From: Sclerodactyla briareus
Taxonomy: Eukaryota; Echinodermata; Holothuroidea; Dendrochirotida; Sclerodactylidae
DNA length: 64,000 nt
Assembly: GCA_026419785.1 (NCBI GenBank)
Contig: JAODTK010004577.1
Coordinates: 62,001 to 126,000, forward strand
Direction of reading: 5' to 3'
Under the pieces are notes generated by a model. That model ran no database searches. It was not told the origin of the DNA and worked only from the letters and a program-made list of their open reading frames with translations. Positions within the stretch are counted from its first letter, which is position 1; the number at the start of each line of letters is the position of its first letter. This document shows positions 47,159 through 58,365 of the stretch, in pieces. The translations under genes were made by a program, and so were the position numbers.

Positions 47159-47399
47159 GTAAATATGTATGCACATGCAAAACTCATTTGAATGTGTTTT
47201 GTTCCGTTTATGTCAAATCCAGGTAGTCTATACGATGAGTGGGTTCCCATTGGCCGTATCATTTGTCTGGAGAAAAGAGACCATTTACGTATTATGTGTT
47301 CATAGATGCCTTCAAGTAGTTCATTTGACATAAACAAGTAACGAAGTAAGTTTATGCTTAATTGTGAAGCATCAACCCAAGGGATGTCTTAACCAGTAC

Positions 47400-48130
47400 C
47401 TACGGTGGGAGGAGACTAACGCACTTCCCGGTGGCATGGTCTGTGGGGTACCGAGGCCTTCCGGGTGATGTTCTACGCGTACCGAGAGCGTCCACCACGA
47501 TTCCCTGCCTCAGGACACCGAGAGCCGTTCGTTCCAGGCTCTTCCTGGGCCCGACGGTGCAGGCCCGACGTCGCCCTTAACTTTCGGCGCCTTGGGCGGC
47601 CGAAGCGGTTCCGGGTGAGTCCTTGGCACGATTAAGCCGCCCCTTCCTGCAACTGGTCTTCAGCGGGGACCCATAGTGGCTCCCCACGAGAGAACACACT
47701 TTCCCTCCTGACGGCTCTGCGCGCATCCGGGCTCCAACGCACCGAGCCACCGGTTCCCGCCACCGAGCTCCGCTGCCCGGGTTAGTGGCTCCGCAGCTCC
47801 GGGGCTTGGGGCTATGCGACCCGCAGCTCCGGGCTTCATGGCTCCACGGCTCGGGCCTCGTGGCCCCGCGGTCCGGCCTTTCTGGCACGCGGCTCCATGG
47901 TTCCGGCTTTCGCGGCTCTGCGGCCCCGGCCTCCGCGGGGCTCCGGCCTCCGCGGTTCCGGGTCTCCGGCCTCCCGGACCTTGTGGCCCCAGGCTCTGTG
48001 GCCTCAGGTGCCGCACTGCGGGCTCCCCAAATGGGATGTTCTCGCCCTTTCTTCCCCGCTCCCGGGCCATCACTGCGACACCCTCCGGGCTCCGAGCCCT
48101 CTCCGGCTGACGCGCCTAGCCTGGAAAAAA
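47400..48130. repeat. GC-rich minisatellite-like block
   Basis: Sharp change of composition relative to AT-rich flanks. From about 47,770 the unit GGCTCC with CCGCGGCT, TTCCGG and CATGGCTCC variants repeats with a loose 9-27-base periodicity. A 211-codon minus-strand frame (47,577-48,212), rich in Pro, Gly, Arg and Ala, results from this composition and is not supported as a gene. The 47,400-47,760 part is GC-rich but less repetitive. It lies inside an Ig-domain intron. Confidence 0.7.
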
Positions 48131-48370
48131 GTGAAGGGCGATGGGGTGGCCAACCCGCATTTGTGTAATTACCAGAAGCTCGACGTGGCATGGGGGTGGG
48201 TGCACAGTCCATGTGGGGTAAGTATTCAGAAATTTAACAGATTCCCAAACTGGGTCCTGTTGGGTGAATCTGCAAGCCGCCTAATTGATACTTTCACATG
48301 TGAATGTTGGTTGCTTGACTGCTGAACTAGCTTATGATGTGGTTGTGTTTTTTCGTTGTGAGTGTACCAG

Positions 48371-48504
48371 GTCAGGAGTATATGTATCAGTCAGAGCTAG
48401 TGATCAGTAATGTTACACACAGCAATGCTGGCTTTTACGTTTGCGGGCGGGGTACTTGCATTACACGGCCAGAACCATTCTAATTGAGGTGGACGTGAAA
48501 GAGG
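48371..48504 (+). CDS. Ig-domain second-half exon (unit B)
   Basis: Bounded by GTGTACCAG and GAGG|GTAAGT. It reads QEYMYQSELVISNVTHSNAG followed by FYVCGRG, an unmistakable Ig E-F region with N-A-G-x-Y-x-C. One base is missing relative to 135 before the closing IEVDVKEG. Acceptor and donor are phase 1. Partner of 46,975-47,158 and paralogue of 18,290-18,424. Confidence 0.75.
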
Positions 48505-48599
48505 GTAAGTGATCATGTGCCTGGATTTCCGAACAACCAAAGTCAGAGGAATCAGGCAGTTATGACTATATGCATGTGGTTCAGGCCTATATGTATGTG

Positions 48600-49000
48600 T
48601 GACGCCTGGTTTCTGATTTGTGAATACATGGCAGGTACATCCTCCATTTAATCCGCATTGTTTTCGTTCAATATAAGAGGACCCCTGAGATCATCGGAGA
48701 TCCAAGTTTGAAATGTTGTGTACCACGATAAAATCCAGAATGCTTGGTTTATCGTTGCGCTTCCTAATGAGCAGTTCATGGAGCCTTGATGTGTTTGTAG
48801 ATCGGGGGCCTTTGTGAATATTGTGGGAAAAAAAAAAAAATCGAGCAATTCAACTCCCAAACACAGAACTACAATGCCTGGTTGAATGAGGCTCTTACCG
48901 TGAATCTTCCATAGTCAATACATGGAACCTATTGTTGTTCGTAGGTTCAGATGTCATCTGAGGTCAACAGGGTTCGAATTATTTGTTGATTGGTTTGGTC
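48600..49000. repeat. Fragments of the ~290-bp satellite inside unit B
   Basis: GTGACGCCTGGTTTCTGA then GTGAATACA, and ACCTATTGTTGTTCGTAGGTTCAGATGTCATCTGAGGTCAACAGGG (read as separate short blocks), match satellite segments at 3,038 and 3,406-3,450. They fall in the segment that unit A lacks, so satellite insertion came after the duplication or was lost from A. Confidence 0.55.
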
Positions 49001-49009
49001 AAGACGTAA

Positions 49010-51510
49010 TGTGTTTCATTTTTACTGTGGACTTTTAGATGATTGATGCTGTGAGCAATTTCAATTTCAGCTTGCAAACACGGTAAGTCAATAAAGCGTT
49101 GTCGAGTAAGGTGACATTTTGTATGGTGCTGTCTCGTCTGTAAATGTGCCTGAATTTGTCGAATACTATGCACATTTCTGTAATGTACAAAAACTCATCT
49201 GGTAAAATGGAAAAGTTGTGAAAATGTGGTAATGCTTTTAGGCCAGGTTATCAAACACTAAAGATCCTTTGGCTTCCTGGTTCTCGTTGCACAGAAAACA
49301 CTGGCCTCTCACTTTTCCTATGGCTTATATGGTTGAAAATACTTTTATTCAGAGTCATGAGTTACCGAAACGTAAATATAGTTATTGAAATGTGTTATTT
49401 CCCAACGCATACCTCACAGGCATATTAATCTGTTTAATGATATCCAACGTTTTCATTACATGCGGCAATCGCATTGTATAGCCTCATTCTCCCATCTTTG
49501 CTCTCCCACTAGTTTCGTCTGACCCAGAATCTTGAGACATATCAACCGTAAATACCGAATACACGCAATGACGCTTCTAATGACATTATTATCGGAATTG
49601 AGCCTTTTCTTATGTTATAATATTTGTGGGAAATGTGAAACCCCTTCAAAGTGAGAGCTTCGAGGTCTTTGCCTTGGTGGTCTAGTTGACAAAGGCGGTG
49701 ATTCGGTCCACTATCCACTTCCGGAACGATTACGTAATGAAAAAAAAAATAATAGTGAAATGTATACCTGAAGTGGTCAATAAATATACATACATGTTAC
49801 CTGAACTTATGGATTCTAATATTACCTATTCGTTCTGAGAGTGTGAGATCAGCTAACATCCTCGATGGTACGTAGGTCGTATACACCGATCGTTCCGTGA
49901 ACTGATAGATGTTTTCCATCTTCTTTGTAGAATTCTAATGCTTATTGTATTAAGACGCTCTATACAACCTCATCTGAATCTCCCCGCTCTCCACATTTTT
50001 TTTTTCTCTGACCTCATATTACCTCGTGCTAAAATTGGCAATTTGTAACGATTATGGTGGGTTGAAAGCTTCGACTGAGCTAGGGTAGCCTCTCGTTGGT
50101 TACACTTGGGTGCTGGATGATCTAGCATAAAGGTGCACTCGGTCGGGTTTTCGAATCATGAATAACCAAACGCGTTCAAATTTAACAAGATGATTTTAGG
50201 GATGATTGGTCACAAAACATACTTCTTCTCAATAAATCAGAAAACATCTACATTGGTGAAATTTAGATAGAAGAATCGACATTTCGCACTCCAAAAGAGT
50301 AGGGATGCACCGAGCTTGATTGTTGATCCGATCTAGTATTTTTTTCAGAAGTTCACACTATGTATTGTAACGATTTAGGTGTGGTGAAGATGGAATAGTT
50401 GAAGTGTATGTTTGTTCCAAATTAAGATTAAGACGTTAAGCAAGCAAGTATGCTGCACACTACACTACATCAATACTGCAAGTACATAGTTTTGAAAGTT
50501 TCTTTAACCAGGAGCTTGGACAATGGGACCTAGTTAATTAGTTCTCTCAGAAATGAAACAGTGCCAAAAATGCATTGTTCGTGAAGCATTCACTTAGGTA
50601 GGATATGTGTCCTGACAAAGTTTTTTGTGATGACAAATTAATATAGTTGAAAGTGTATTCTTGTTCATTTTATCAGTTAATTAATGATAAATAAAGACAA
50701 ATTGTTTCGTGAGGAACACTTTCAGCTTTCTTTTATTAGATATCAGTTGAAAGACTAATTCTTTTCCCTCCTTTGAAATGTTTGAACGAAAGTACATCGA
50801 CTACCTGAAGCAAGGCTCGTTTCATTTAAAGTTTAATGCATAATGTATGAATGATCTACTATGTCATGTCTGTGTTACGTAGTCCAGATCTCTACGCCGA
50901 TTTCGATGCGCACTGTCCCTGATCCCTGATCCTAACCCTCTACTCTGGCGAAGAATATTACCGCAATACAATACCCCTATCCAGATCAGAACTACCTCCG
51001 AGCATTTGCGCGTTTTCCGCCTCACTGCTAGGTCTTTATCTGCATTGTATTGCAAATGATGTTCAATAAACAATTTTCGCGCCTGTTTACTAGTGATCTT
51101 TATACTCCTTCTAGACACATTCTCCGCCCATCTTCCAATTCCCCACTTCTTTTAGCTCTTTCTAGACTTTTTTGGGGGTAGGTAACCAGTGGCGAACGCA
51201 GAGGGTTGGGTCAACCCCTCTTGAATCACGAGACCAATTAATTTATAACACTGGAACAACATGTTTACTGTTCAGCATGACGTTTTACAGCGTTATTTCA
51301 TTTCTTTTGAAACATATGTTGTCCAGGGCCTCTTTATTTGATTTAATTTTCTTCTAGGGAGGGTGAAGATATGATAAAGGGCGCACTTCCCTTGGGTCCC
51401 CTCTCCCAGACAAATCTCTCGGTATGACTAATCTTTCGATATGCCACTGGGGGTGACATATCATTTTATATTGCCGCCCCCAGCTGTCGAATTATCTTCC
51501 AGGTCGAGTA
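49010..51510. other. Intronic/intergenic sequence of unit B
   Basis: From about 50,150 it aligns with 18,430-19,100 of unit A (AACCAAACGCGTTCA; TTAGATAT(A/C)(A)GTTGAAAGA; TCTGTGTTACG). 49,010-50,150 has no counterpart in A and shows nothing recognisable. Confidence 0.45.
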
Positions 51511-51519
51511 AGGTGATGT

Positions 51520-51690
51520 GATTCAGTCAAGTTCATGAAGGCCTTCAAAACCCATTTCTTCCTACAGGCGTGTCACTGTTTTCGTTGGTTCGTCCCGTGT
51601 TTCCCTCTTATATTTTTCTTTCCATTTTGCCTATTGCGTGTTGTGCATGAATATGGGCGATATAAGAATCCTCATTATTATTATTTTTCA
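51520..51690 (+). mobile_element. CR1/L2-type LINE 3' tail (unit B)
   Basis: MKAFKTHFFLQACHCF closes a LINE protein. The end GGGCGATATAAGAATCCTCA then TTATTATTATT is the LINE 3' terminus. It is orthologous to 19,225-19,345, and unit B keeps more of it. Confidence 0.72.
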
Positions 51691-51807
51691 CATTTTCATA
51701 TTATATTGTCATATTATTTCGTGAAATATTTTCAAGCGAATCCTGCGAAATATTTTTCCACGTTTCCAAATAGTTTGCTTGCTTCCACAGCATTGTTTCC
51801 TGCCCAG

Positions 51808-52092
51808 AACAACTAGAAGCCCACATAAGTACAAGGATAGGATCACTTGTTCAAAAAGTGTGGTTCCCCCAAGATGTTTATTGGTTCAAGGGAAGAGGTG
51901 AATCGTCACTGCCTATTCTCTGGTTGGAAGACACAATTCCCGGTGGACCCGATTGGGACTGAAGAATATAATATAACAGCAAACGGGTCGCTTATTCTGC
52001 TCGATCCCCAGTTGAAGCACCTTGGGTCGTACACAATACGAGTTACTTCGAAGGAGGATTGGTCGAAACATCGTCTACTACTATAATCCGGG
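51808..52092 (+). CDS. Cysteine-less V-like Ig exon (unit B)
   Basis: 285 bases (95 codons) between CCTGCCCAG and CGG|GTGAGA, phase 1 at both ends. It opens with QLEAHISTRIGSLVQKV, then PQDVYWFKG. After a frame change comes KTQFPVDPIGTEEYNITA, NGSLILLDPQLKHLGSYTI and SKEDWS. Tryptophan and G-x-Y-T are present but both disulphide cysteines are absent. The QL start, W-F-K-G, N-G-S-L-I-L and G-S-Y-T-I-x-V follow the layout of CEACAM/PSG N domains, and a phase-1 start is usual there too. Homology versus convergence cannot be decided here. Paralogue of 19,457-19,738. Confidence 0.68.
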
Positions 52093-53437
52093 GTGAGAAT
52101 TTCTTCACGGCTACATGGGGAATGATGTGAATTATTTCGTCTACAAATAAGCCGAATATTATGGAGTCTAATTATAATTCAATCCCTGGTCAGGTATATC
52201 AAAGTAATATTGTAGGACATGCTGCCTTCTGGCTGGCTCTCAGCACGAAATAATCGATCAGAGTTAGACAAGGAGTAGGCAATGTGCGTATTGCATGCGC
52301 TATGCGTGTGGTTATCGTGCCCACATTAATTATAGTAAGGTTAGGGATTCAAGCTGACAGTGCCATTTCTGAGTTTGCTTTATACTATCGTGAAGGGGAG
52401 TGGGGAATGCAAATGGTACGGAACTGCTGCGTACAGTGTGGTAAGTATGTGTTGGTTTACACATTTTTTTTTTTATTATCAAGAACTGAAGATTCGAGGC
52501 TGTTCTCTATCATACTTTTCCATTATCACAATTTTTCCAAATTGGTCCGTAGGGATAGCATGCACATCCGGGCGTCTCGAGTATGTTCTGGCAAACAGCG
52601 ATTTTCATGCATAAAATTAAGGCATTACTGATTAGGAGCTCTACGTAGAACTAGAAATCATCATTTCAATTATGTCGGTACAACTATGAATTATCGTCTT
52701 GAATTGCAGCATGACTACAAATGTTCAACTAGTTGATATTGTTACTAGTTTGAGATGGTAGTGTGATATGCAAAGTGGTATATTATTATCGCATTTTTGT
52801 GAGCGTGGTATAATACGACAACCTCTCTGCATACTTACATGAAAAACTGCGTATTACCGGTACAATGAGTCACGTTCAGATGCCGCTTATAACTACATAA
52901 TACATGAACAACAACAAAACATGACTGGTTTCATGTTTGGACATTCTTTGGCAAGGATGGCCGAGACCTTTATTGCTTCTTTCTATGGAAAGTCATTCCC
53001 GCGGCCACTCTCCAACCCCCCTCCCAACCCCCCCCCCCCACCCTCTTTTGAATTGTGCAAGTAGGCTGACAATTACAACTGAAGAGTACGCAGTGATCGT
53101 GAACAACTAGTTTACCCATCCTACAACAATGAAACCTAAGCCCATTGTGAATCGACCTATGATTCTATAATAAAAATGGATCTGAGTCTGCCACGATTCA
53201 GCTGAAGCTGTTGTGCAGCGTAGTATATTACGAGATTATATTAATCACGTGTTTACAACATCATTTTGGTACACCGCAGGACATTAACGCAAAGTGATAA
53301 CAGAAATGCGAACCAAGATGTTAAGGAAACCAAAAAAAGCAGCACAAGTTTTTTTTTTTTTTTTTTCGGGTCTTCTGATTTCGACATACATTGACAAAAT
53401 AATTTCAAAAAACGTAATCCCTTATTTTTTTACGCAG

Positions 53438-53739
53438 GATGCGGAACAGCAGTGCACTCCTCGTCAGCCAGGCGATTACAACAGGGGTGATCTGTCCGAA
53501 GGACCTAACCAGTATGCATAACAATTTAAAGTGGACTAGAGGTACAGAACAAGTATTGTTCAAACATAATATGAGACTCTACAAGGAGACAGGATGACAC
53601 ACTGAGCTGAACACTGATGACGGTCTACCGACAAATACTGCTGAAGGTGGAAAATATTAGCCTGGTATCAATGACGGTAATTTGTTGTACATTTGCTGGA
53701 GCGATGAGGAAGCCGTCACAAAGCTCCATAAAGTCAGAG
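53438..53739 (+). CDS. Ig-domain exon (unit B)
   Basis: Between TTTTTTACGCAG and AGAG|GTTGCG. The first 50 codons are open: NSSALLVSQAITTGVICPKD, then MHNNLKWTRGTEQVLFKH. They give the B-strand cysteine and C-strand tryptophan. After frame breaks, ILLKVENISL and NDGNLLYICWSDEEA supply strands E-F with Y-x-C. The GTTGCG donor is weak compared with GTACGT in unit A. Paralogue of 21,786-22,068. Confidence 0.65.
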
Positions 53740-53940
53740 GTTGCGTACTATTACCCCCCGGAGCTTCTGCAAGAAAACAGTGAATGTAAGATTGATCCGT
53801 ATCAAACAGACTGCTATCCTTGAATATAGTATTCATCAGGTTTTTTGTTCATGACAGGTGCCAATGACTTTAGCTATTCGCGTCGTTATATGGACTGCTT
53901 TTATTTTTTGTTATGAACCTTTCAACTTTTTCGTCGTCAG

Positions 53941-54148
53941 GTATGGTGTGAAGCGGAAGGTCAATCGCGGAAAACAGACTATTTACGCTCCTGGCGGCCC
54001 GCATTGAAATTATTTGACAAGGATTCTGCCACGGAAATTACACAGTACGGATATATGGCTAAGGGCAGCATGCGTTCCTGCGGTACTCCACTGGGTGGGA
54101 TTGTACTGAGTTGTATTTCTGCCGAGAACCGCTACTGGTGCGGATGAT
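53941..54148 (+). CDS. Candidate exon conserved between units (unit B)
   Basis: After TTTTTCGTCGTCAG an open frame of 68 codons begins VWCEAEGQSRKTDYLRSW and later reads SCGTPLGGIVLSCISAEN, then RYWCG before a TGA. The first 80 bases match 22,383-22,467. Cysteine-rich, but I do not see a defined fold. It could be an Ig first half or a terminal exon. The alternative phase-1 frame is soon blocked by TGA. Confidence 0.4.
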
Positions 54149-54449
54149 TGATTCAGCGACGACGAACGTTGAACTGCACTATTGGCTACGACCGGGCAAC
54201 AGGGAACATTTTCATTAACTTTTAGTTGATCATAAGCAAATTTAACTAGCAGGTTATATACCGACGTGAGACGTACTTATATTTCCGTACCAAGTAGTCA
54301 TATAACTAAAACAAATTGAATATGGAGGGAAAGAGAGGAAGGAAGCAGGTGCAATACCGTCAGACAACAGTTCCAGTCCACTCAGAGTCCATTTGAGTTT
54401 CCATCTCCCAAAAGCGTTGCACCAGCAGCGAGCTTCCACACATAATTCT

Positions 54450-55050
54450 CTCTTCATTGTCAAACTTTCCCACCTGAAACGTGTATCATGGACAAAATCT
54501 GGTTTTTAATTATCACTTGCTCCTTGCACATGGTATCTGTAGGACTTCCGAGAGAAGCAGGAAGAGGGATCAAGCAATTCGTTACAAAGCAGTTTTTTTT
54601 TTCACATCCTCATTAATACTCCCGGTCTTCATGGCACATGCTCGAACCAACTTGTTATGGAATCGATCAACAAAATAGGGTCGTCGTGCAATCTCCTCTA
54701 CACCTATGATGTGTTCCTATCACGATCCACGTATAGTATCATGATGGAATGAAACGGATTGGATGTCGGACATAAACATGAAATGGAAATAATGACTAAC
54801 CATCAACGAGAGACTCATAGCTACATGGAGGAACGGACAGGGGACCAGATTTGGCCCTTGATGAAACACCGTAGTGAAGGTCGTAAGGTGGGGATCGGTT
54901 GTGGGAACACTTCAACGAATTGGAACCGATTCGCCAAATGGGATCTAAGCCCAGCTTAGAGCATGATGTGCATCCCATATGTGCTGAGCTAAGCCTCATG
55001 TATGGAGTGTAGGAGCATATGTTAGAAGGACAAATCAGCACACACTGATT
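54450..55050. other. Gene-free stretch
   Basis: No supported feature. The right part may be more of the LINE at 55,060-55,325. Confidence 0.35.
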
Positions 55051-55059
55051 CCTCGCGAG

Positions 55060-55325
55060 TGGCACAGAAGCTATCATGGATGTAGCCTTACAAGAGCGGA
55101 TTTGGTCCGGAACGCATGGCAATAGGCAGACTTAAAAGGGGTCGAAACAATCAGTACTGGCAATGTGGGGTACAACTGATTAAGAACAGCTCTTTCAATC
55201 ACCTTGGATATGTATCATAAGCTGACATTAGTCGGTACTGACTGAAATCATTTTAACTGCAAATTCGTCCTCTGGAGAATAGGAGTAACAGCAGCCTGCC
55301 CAAATGGATTCATGTTAGTCTCGAG
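55060..55325 (-). pseudogene. CR1/L2-type LINE reverse transcriptase fragment
   Basis: On the minus strand, AAVTPILQRTNLQLK (55,265-55,315) is the start of the reverse transcriptase domain. ISKVIERAVLNQLYPTLP follows at about 55,140-55,200, then PFKSAYCH with TKSALVRLH, matching the family's F-Q-S-A-Y-R...E-T-A-L-V-R block. One or two frame breaks. A short 5' fragment of the domain; the catalytic residues are not present. Confidence 0.75.
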
Positions 55326-55329
55326 GAAT

Positions 55330-57005
55330 CAATATATTACTTTCTCTGCTGAAGGTTCGCTAGATGAACATTGACTCTTGCTCATTTATCGATAACGACG
55401 GTCACAACATCCAGTCCACACCCGTATACATATATCATATCCGTCGGGTAACGTCACACCCAGCTACAAAACACTAAGATAACCTCATTCATCGGCATAT
55501 TGATTGCACATAGTACAATGGTCCGATTTGCATTCTAACGGGAGACGTCGCTGGTTAGTGGCAGCGCTTTTAGCTTCGTGCGCTGCAAGTTTAACTTTCC
55601 GAGTTGCCATTTTGAACAAACCTCGTGTCTCGTAACGCCCCTCGGACATCGTTCGTGTGAATTTGCTTCCGTGCAATGCAGAAGCGAAAATGGTGTCCCT
55701 GGAAACTAATATTGTCAGCTGTACATCACTCCTCCGAGCTGGTCAAGTCTTAGTCCTTTCCAGAGCAATTTGACGACCGCTGCTTTACCTATTCCCCACA
55801 TATAAGCCACAGTGTCTGCACATTCCAAAGAAGAAAATGCAGTAGTTAAAAAACATTGTGGTACGATGTCCGCGTAAGCCTTTCTTGTTGCAGCAATCTA
55901 GGTAACTGCATCAGTGATGGTGACTCCTCTTCAATGGGTGGTTTCACCTAGTGCATTGCGTCGGGTTGACGCTCAAACAGAGGGCAGCATTGTAAAATAG
56001 ATTCATGTATGGGGAGGACACGAACCATGTAACATGGCCCGTGAAAAACTGCCTCTCGTGCTGAGGATATGATGACGCTAGGAGTGTTAAACATCCGCTT
56101 GTGCAATGGAACACTCGGTCAAAGGATCGTTGGATACAGCAGCTGCTTGGTGAAAAACGGAGGCTTGCGAATGCTGTTGAACCTTTTTTTTCTTAAACAC
56201 GTTTGATAAACGGTGAGTACAGGAAGCCAAACTACAAGTATTCTAATCAACATAAAACATTGTTAGAATATGATATGCTATGGCAACTACAAGGTATGCA
56301 TGTATCTGCCATATGTTTGACCAATGTAGACGATTTGGGAGTATTATTTTGCTATAGTAGCGACAAGACTGTTTTGGGAACGGCAATAACCAGCTTCTTT
56401 CAAAAGTGCTCAATGGGATATCGATCGTATATCTGATAACAATTTTTCTAGGGGGAATACAATTTCACGTGTCCTCACGCGAGTAAGAAGTCAGGATTGA
56501 CACGCCACAACCCCACCCCTAGACTAAGGTTGGGTAGCGAAAGCGCCATGTTTGCCCCGAACCTAAGACTCTCAATTCAAGAGAAATGAACAAGGGCGCC
56601 ATTCTAATTTAAGTACTTTTCTGAATTTTGATTCTCGGGTGAAAGGTCCCAATCTGACATTACACAAATTGTCATCTCGTAGTGGGTACAGGCATTCCAA
56701 CTAGTAATGGTAGGATTTTGTTCATTACGACAATGGATCAAATTTACACCTGGCATGTAACACAATCGAGAATAATTACAAGGTGATATTATATTCGATC
56801 GATGAGAGAAAACAACGTAGTGGAAATAAAAAGGAACACTTTTCTGTTAAGAAATGGGAGTTGATTTTCTTCTGAGATTCATGTGGTGTTGTAAAGGAAT
56901 AGATTGCTAGAATTTCCGACATACAGCCAACACACATAGTCCTTATCATGCTATTCTTCACGAGATGACAGGATGAGGTTTTTACGTATGCATCCATGTA
57001 TTCTT
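55330..57005. other. Gene-free stretch
   Basis: Open frames at 55,485-55,676 and 56,203-56,436 are unsupported. No repeat recognised. Confidence 0.35.
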
Positions 57006-57009
57006 CTAG

Positions 57010-57353
57010 TTGATACTGTCCTGCCATTCAAGTCGACGGTGGAACACCGGACGGAGATCTCGAGTTCAAGAGCGGATCCAACTTTTCGGTGCAGTGAGTA
57101 GCTGCGAAAACTCGTTTTACCCGTCAATGTGACATGGTTGGTCGACGGGAGATACAGAGAATACAACCTACTTCAACAGTAAAGACAAAAGAACTATACA
57201 CTCATCGTTCAACGTTTCCTATGACCAAAACAGTGAAGATTTGCTGCATATTACGCGGTTCCAATGACCAAACAGTTACAGATTTGCGTTGCTCATTGCA
57301 AGGCCCATAGTACGAACGAGAGCAGGAAACTATCACCATAGAAGAGTTACAAG
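57010..57353 (+). pseudogene. Degraded Ig-domain exon, tandem copy 1
   Basis: Copy of the exon at 58,366-58,665, 1.35 kb upstream. Shared text includes ATTCAAGTCGACGGT, GGAGATCTCG, GTGACATGG(T/C)TGGTCGACGG and the GTTACAAG|GCAAGTTG end. The codon matching the B-strand cysteine reads TGA (near 57,094) where the other copy has TGT. A segment around CCTATGACCAAA (about 57,219-57,285) is partly duplicated, making this exon 44 bases longer. Frames shift several times. ETITIEELQ before the donor still fits an Ig G strand. Either a dead exon or badly sequenced; the duplication and stop favour a pseudogene. Confidence 0.65.
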
Positions 57354-57958
57354 GCAAGTTGGAGCTGGGAAGTTGTATTATAATAGGCTAAGTTCTGAAT
57401 ATCTAAGAATTACAAACGAAGTACAAGATCGATCAAGCTCTAATGCAATAGATGATCATTCAATTGACTATTCAAGTGGGGCCTATCCTGTTTATTAATG
57501 TGTTACATGAACCGAAATTCAGTGTAGGTTAGTTATTGATGAAGAGATCGTGCAATCTCTACAAGTACATTGGATACAAATAGGTCGTCGATCACGAAAC
57601 ACCATTACACATTTTGTCTGAGCTACGGCAGGGTAATAACTTGATCGTACCTAGTTGCCGTCATCTCTCGAGGAATGTTCTCATAGTGTAAAGGACGGTT
57701 CCAGTATATGTTCTACTTTTCCAACTGTTACCCACGCAACGGGCTGAAACACGCAGTGGAGATGTCGATGATGTTGCGGTTTTGTCGGTTGTGCTTAAGG
57801 CTGTATAGAAACAGCTAACATTTTCCAGAGCTATAATGTGGGACACATTGGAGAGTAAACCAGTTTGCGATATCGCGATAGTGGGGAAAACACCTGCTCT
57901 TAATAAGGACCAGTCTATACCAATTGGAAGTTCGTATTGAGTTGGATACGGAGGTCAC

Positions 57959-58028
57959 ATGGACAGCTTGTTTAGGATACCGTTACTTTTTCTAGTTGTA
58001 GGCACTATTCCGATGAGCGAGTCTCAAT
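57959..58028 (+). CDS. Signal-peptide-like first exon
   Basis: ATG at 57,959 opens MDSLFRIPLLFLVVGTIP followed by MSESQ. That is a short basic N-terminus, a hydrophobic core (IPLLFLVVG) and a plausible cleavage region, 340 bases before the Ig exon at 58,366. A GT at 58,029 would leave phase 1, matching that exon, but the donor (AAT|GTTATG) is poor. The frame stays open beyond it into low-complexity TTTTTTG text. A likely secretory leader for the following Ig domain. Confidence 0.5.
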
Positions 58029-58365
58029 GTTATGATTTTTTGTTTATTTTTTATATAAAAATGTTCCCGAACCAAGAGCAAAAAACCTGACCATGGAAAT
58101 TGAAGTTGTTGAATTTACAAAAAAAAACTTGTCATCTATCCGCCTTGTAGAACATTACCAGTTGCTATTTACATTGGCTTGATTAGAATTCGTGGTGGGG
58201 ATGGAAGGAAACGAGTTGTTTTAAGAGGGAGGTGACTTTTTTTTTTCTCGGAATAGATTTCTCTTGTAAAGATTCGATCGATATATTACTAAATATGCAG
58301 CCAATATCACCTAGTCGTATCACACTCTCTCTTCATTTTTTCCACGTATTCACGTATCCTTCTAG

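Larger units (their letters stand above)
48371..54440 (+). repeat. Segmental duplication unit B carrying Ig exons
   Basis: Collinear with 18,290-22,850: same exon order, strand and intron landmarks, about 30 kb to the right. It differs by about 1.5 kb of extra sequence after the first exon (48,560-50,150), which includes satellite-like fragments. It also has a decayed counterpart of exon 20,825-20,950. The last exon continues further here than in unit A. Confidence 0.8.

Noticed and set aside
47577..48212. 211-codon minus-strand gene
   Set aside because: GC-rich repetitive composition leaves several frames open on both strands; no hydrophobic core or known motif, and it lies in an Ig-domain intron.
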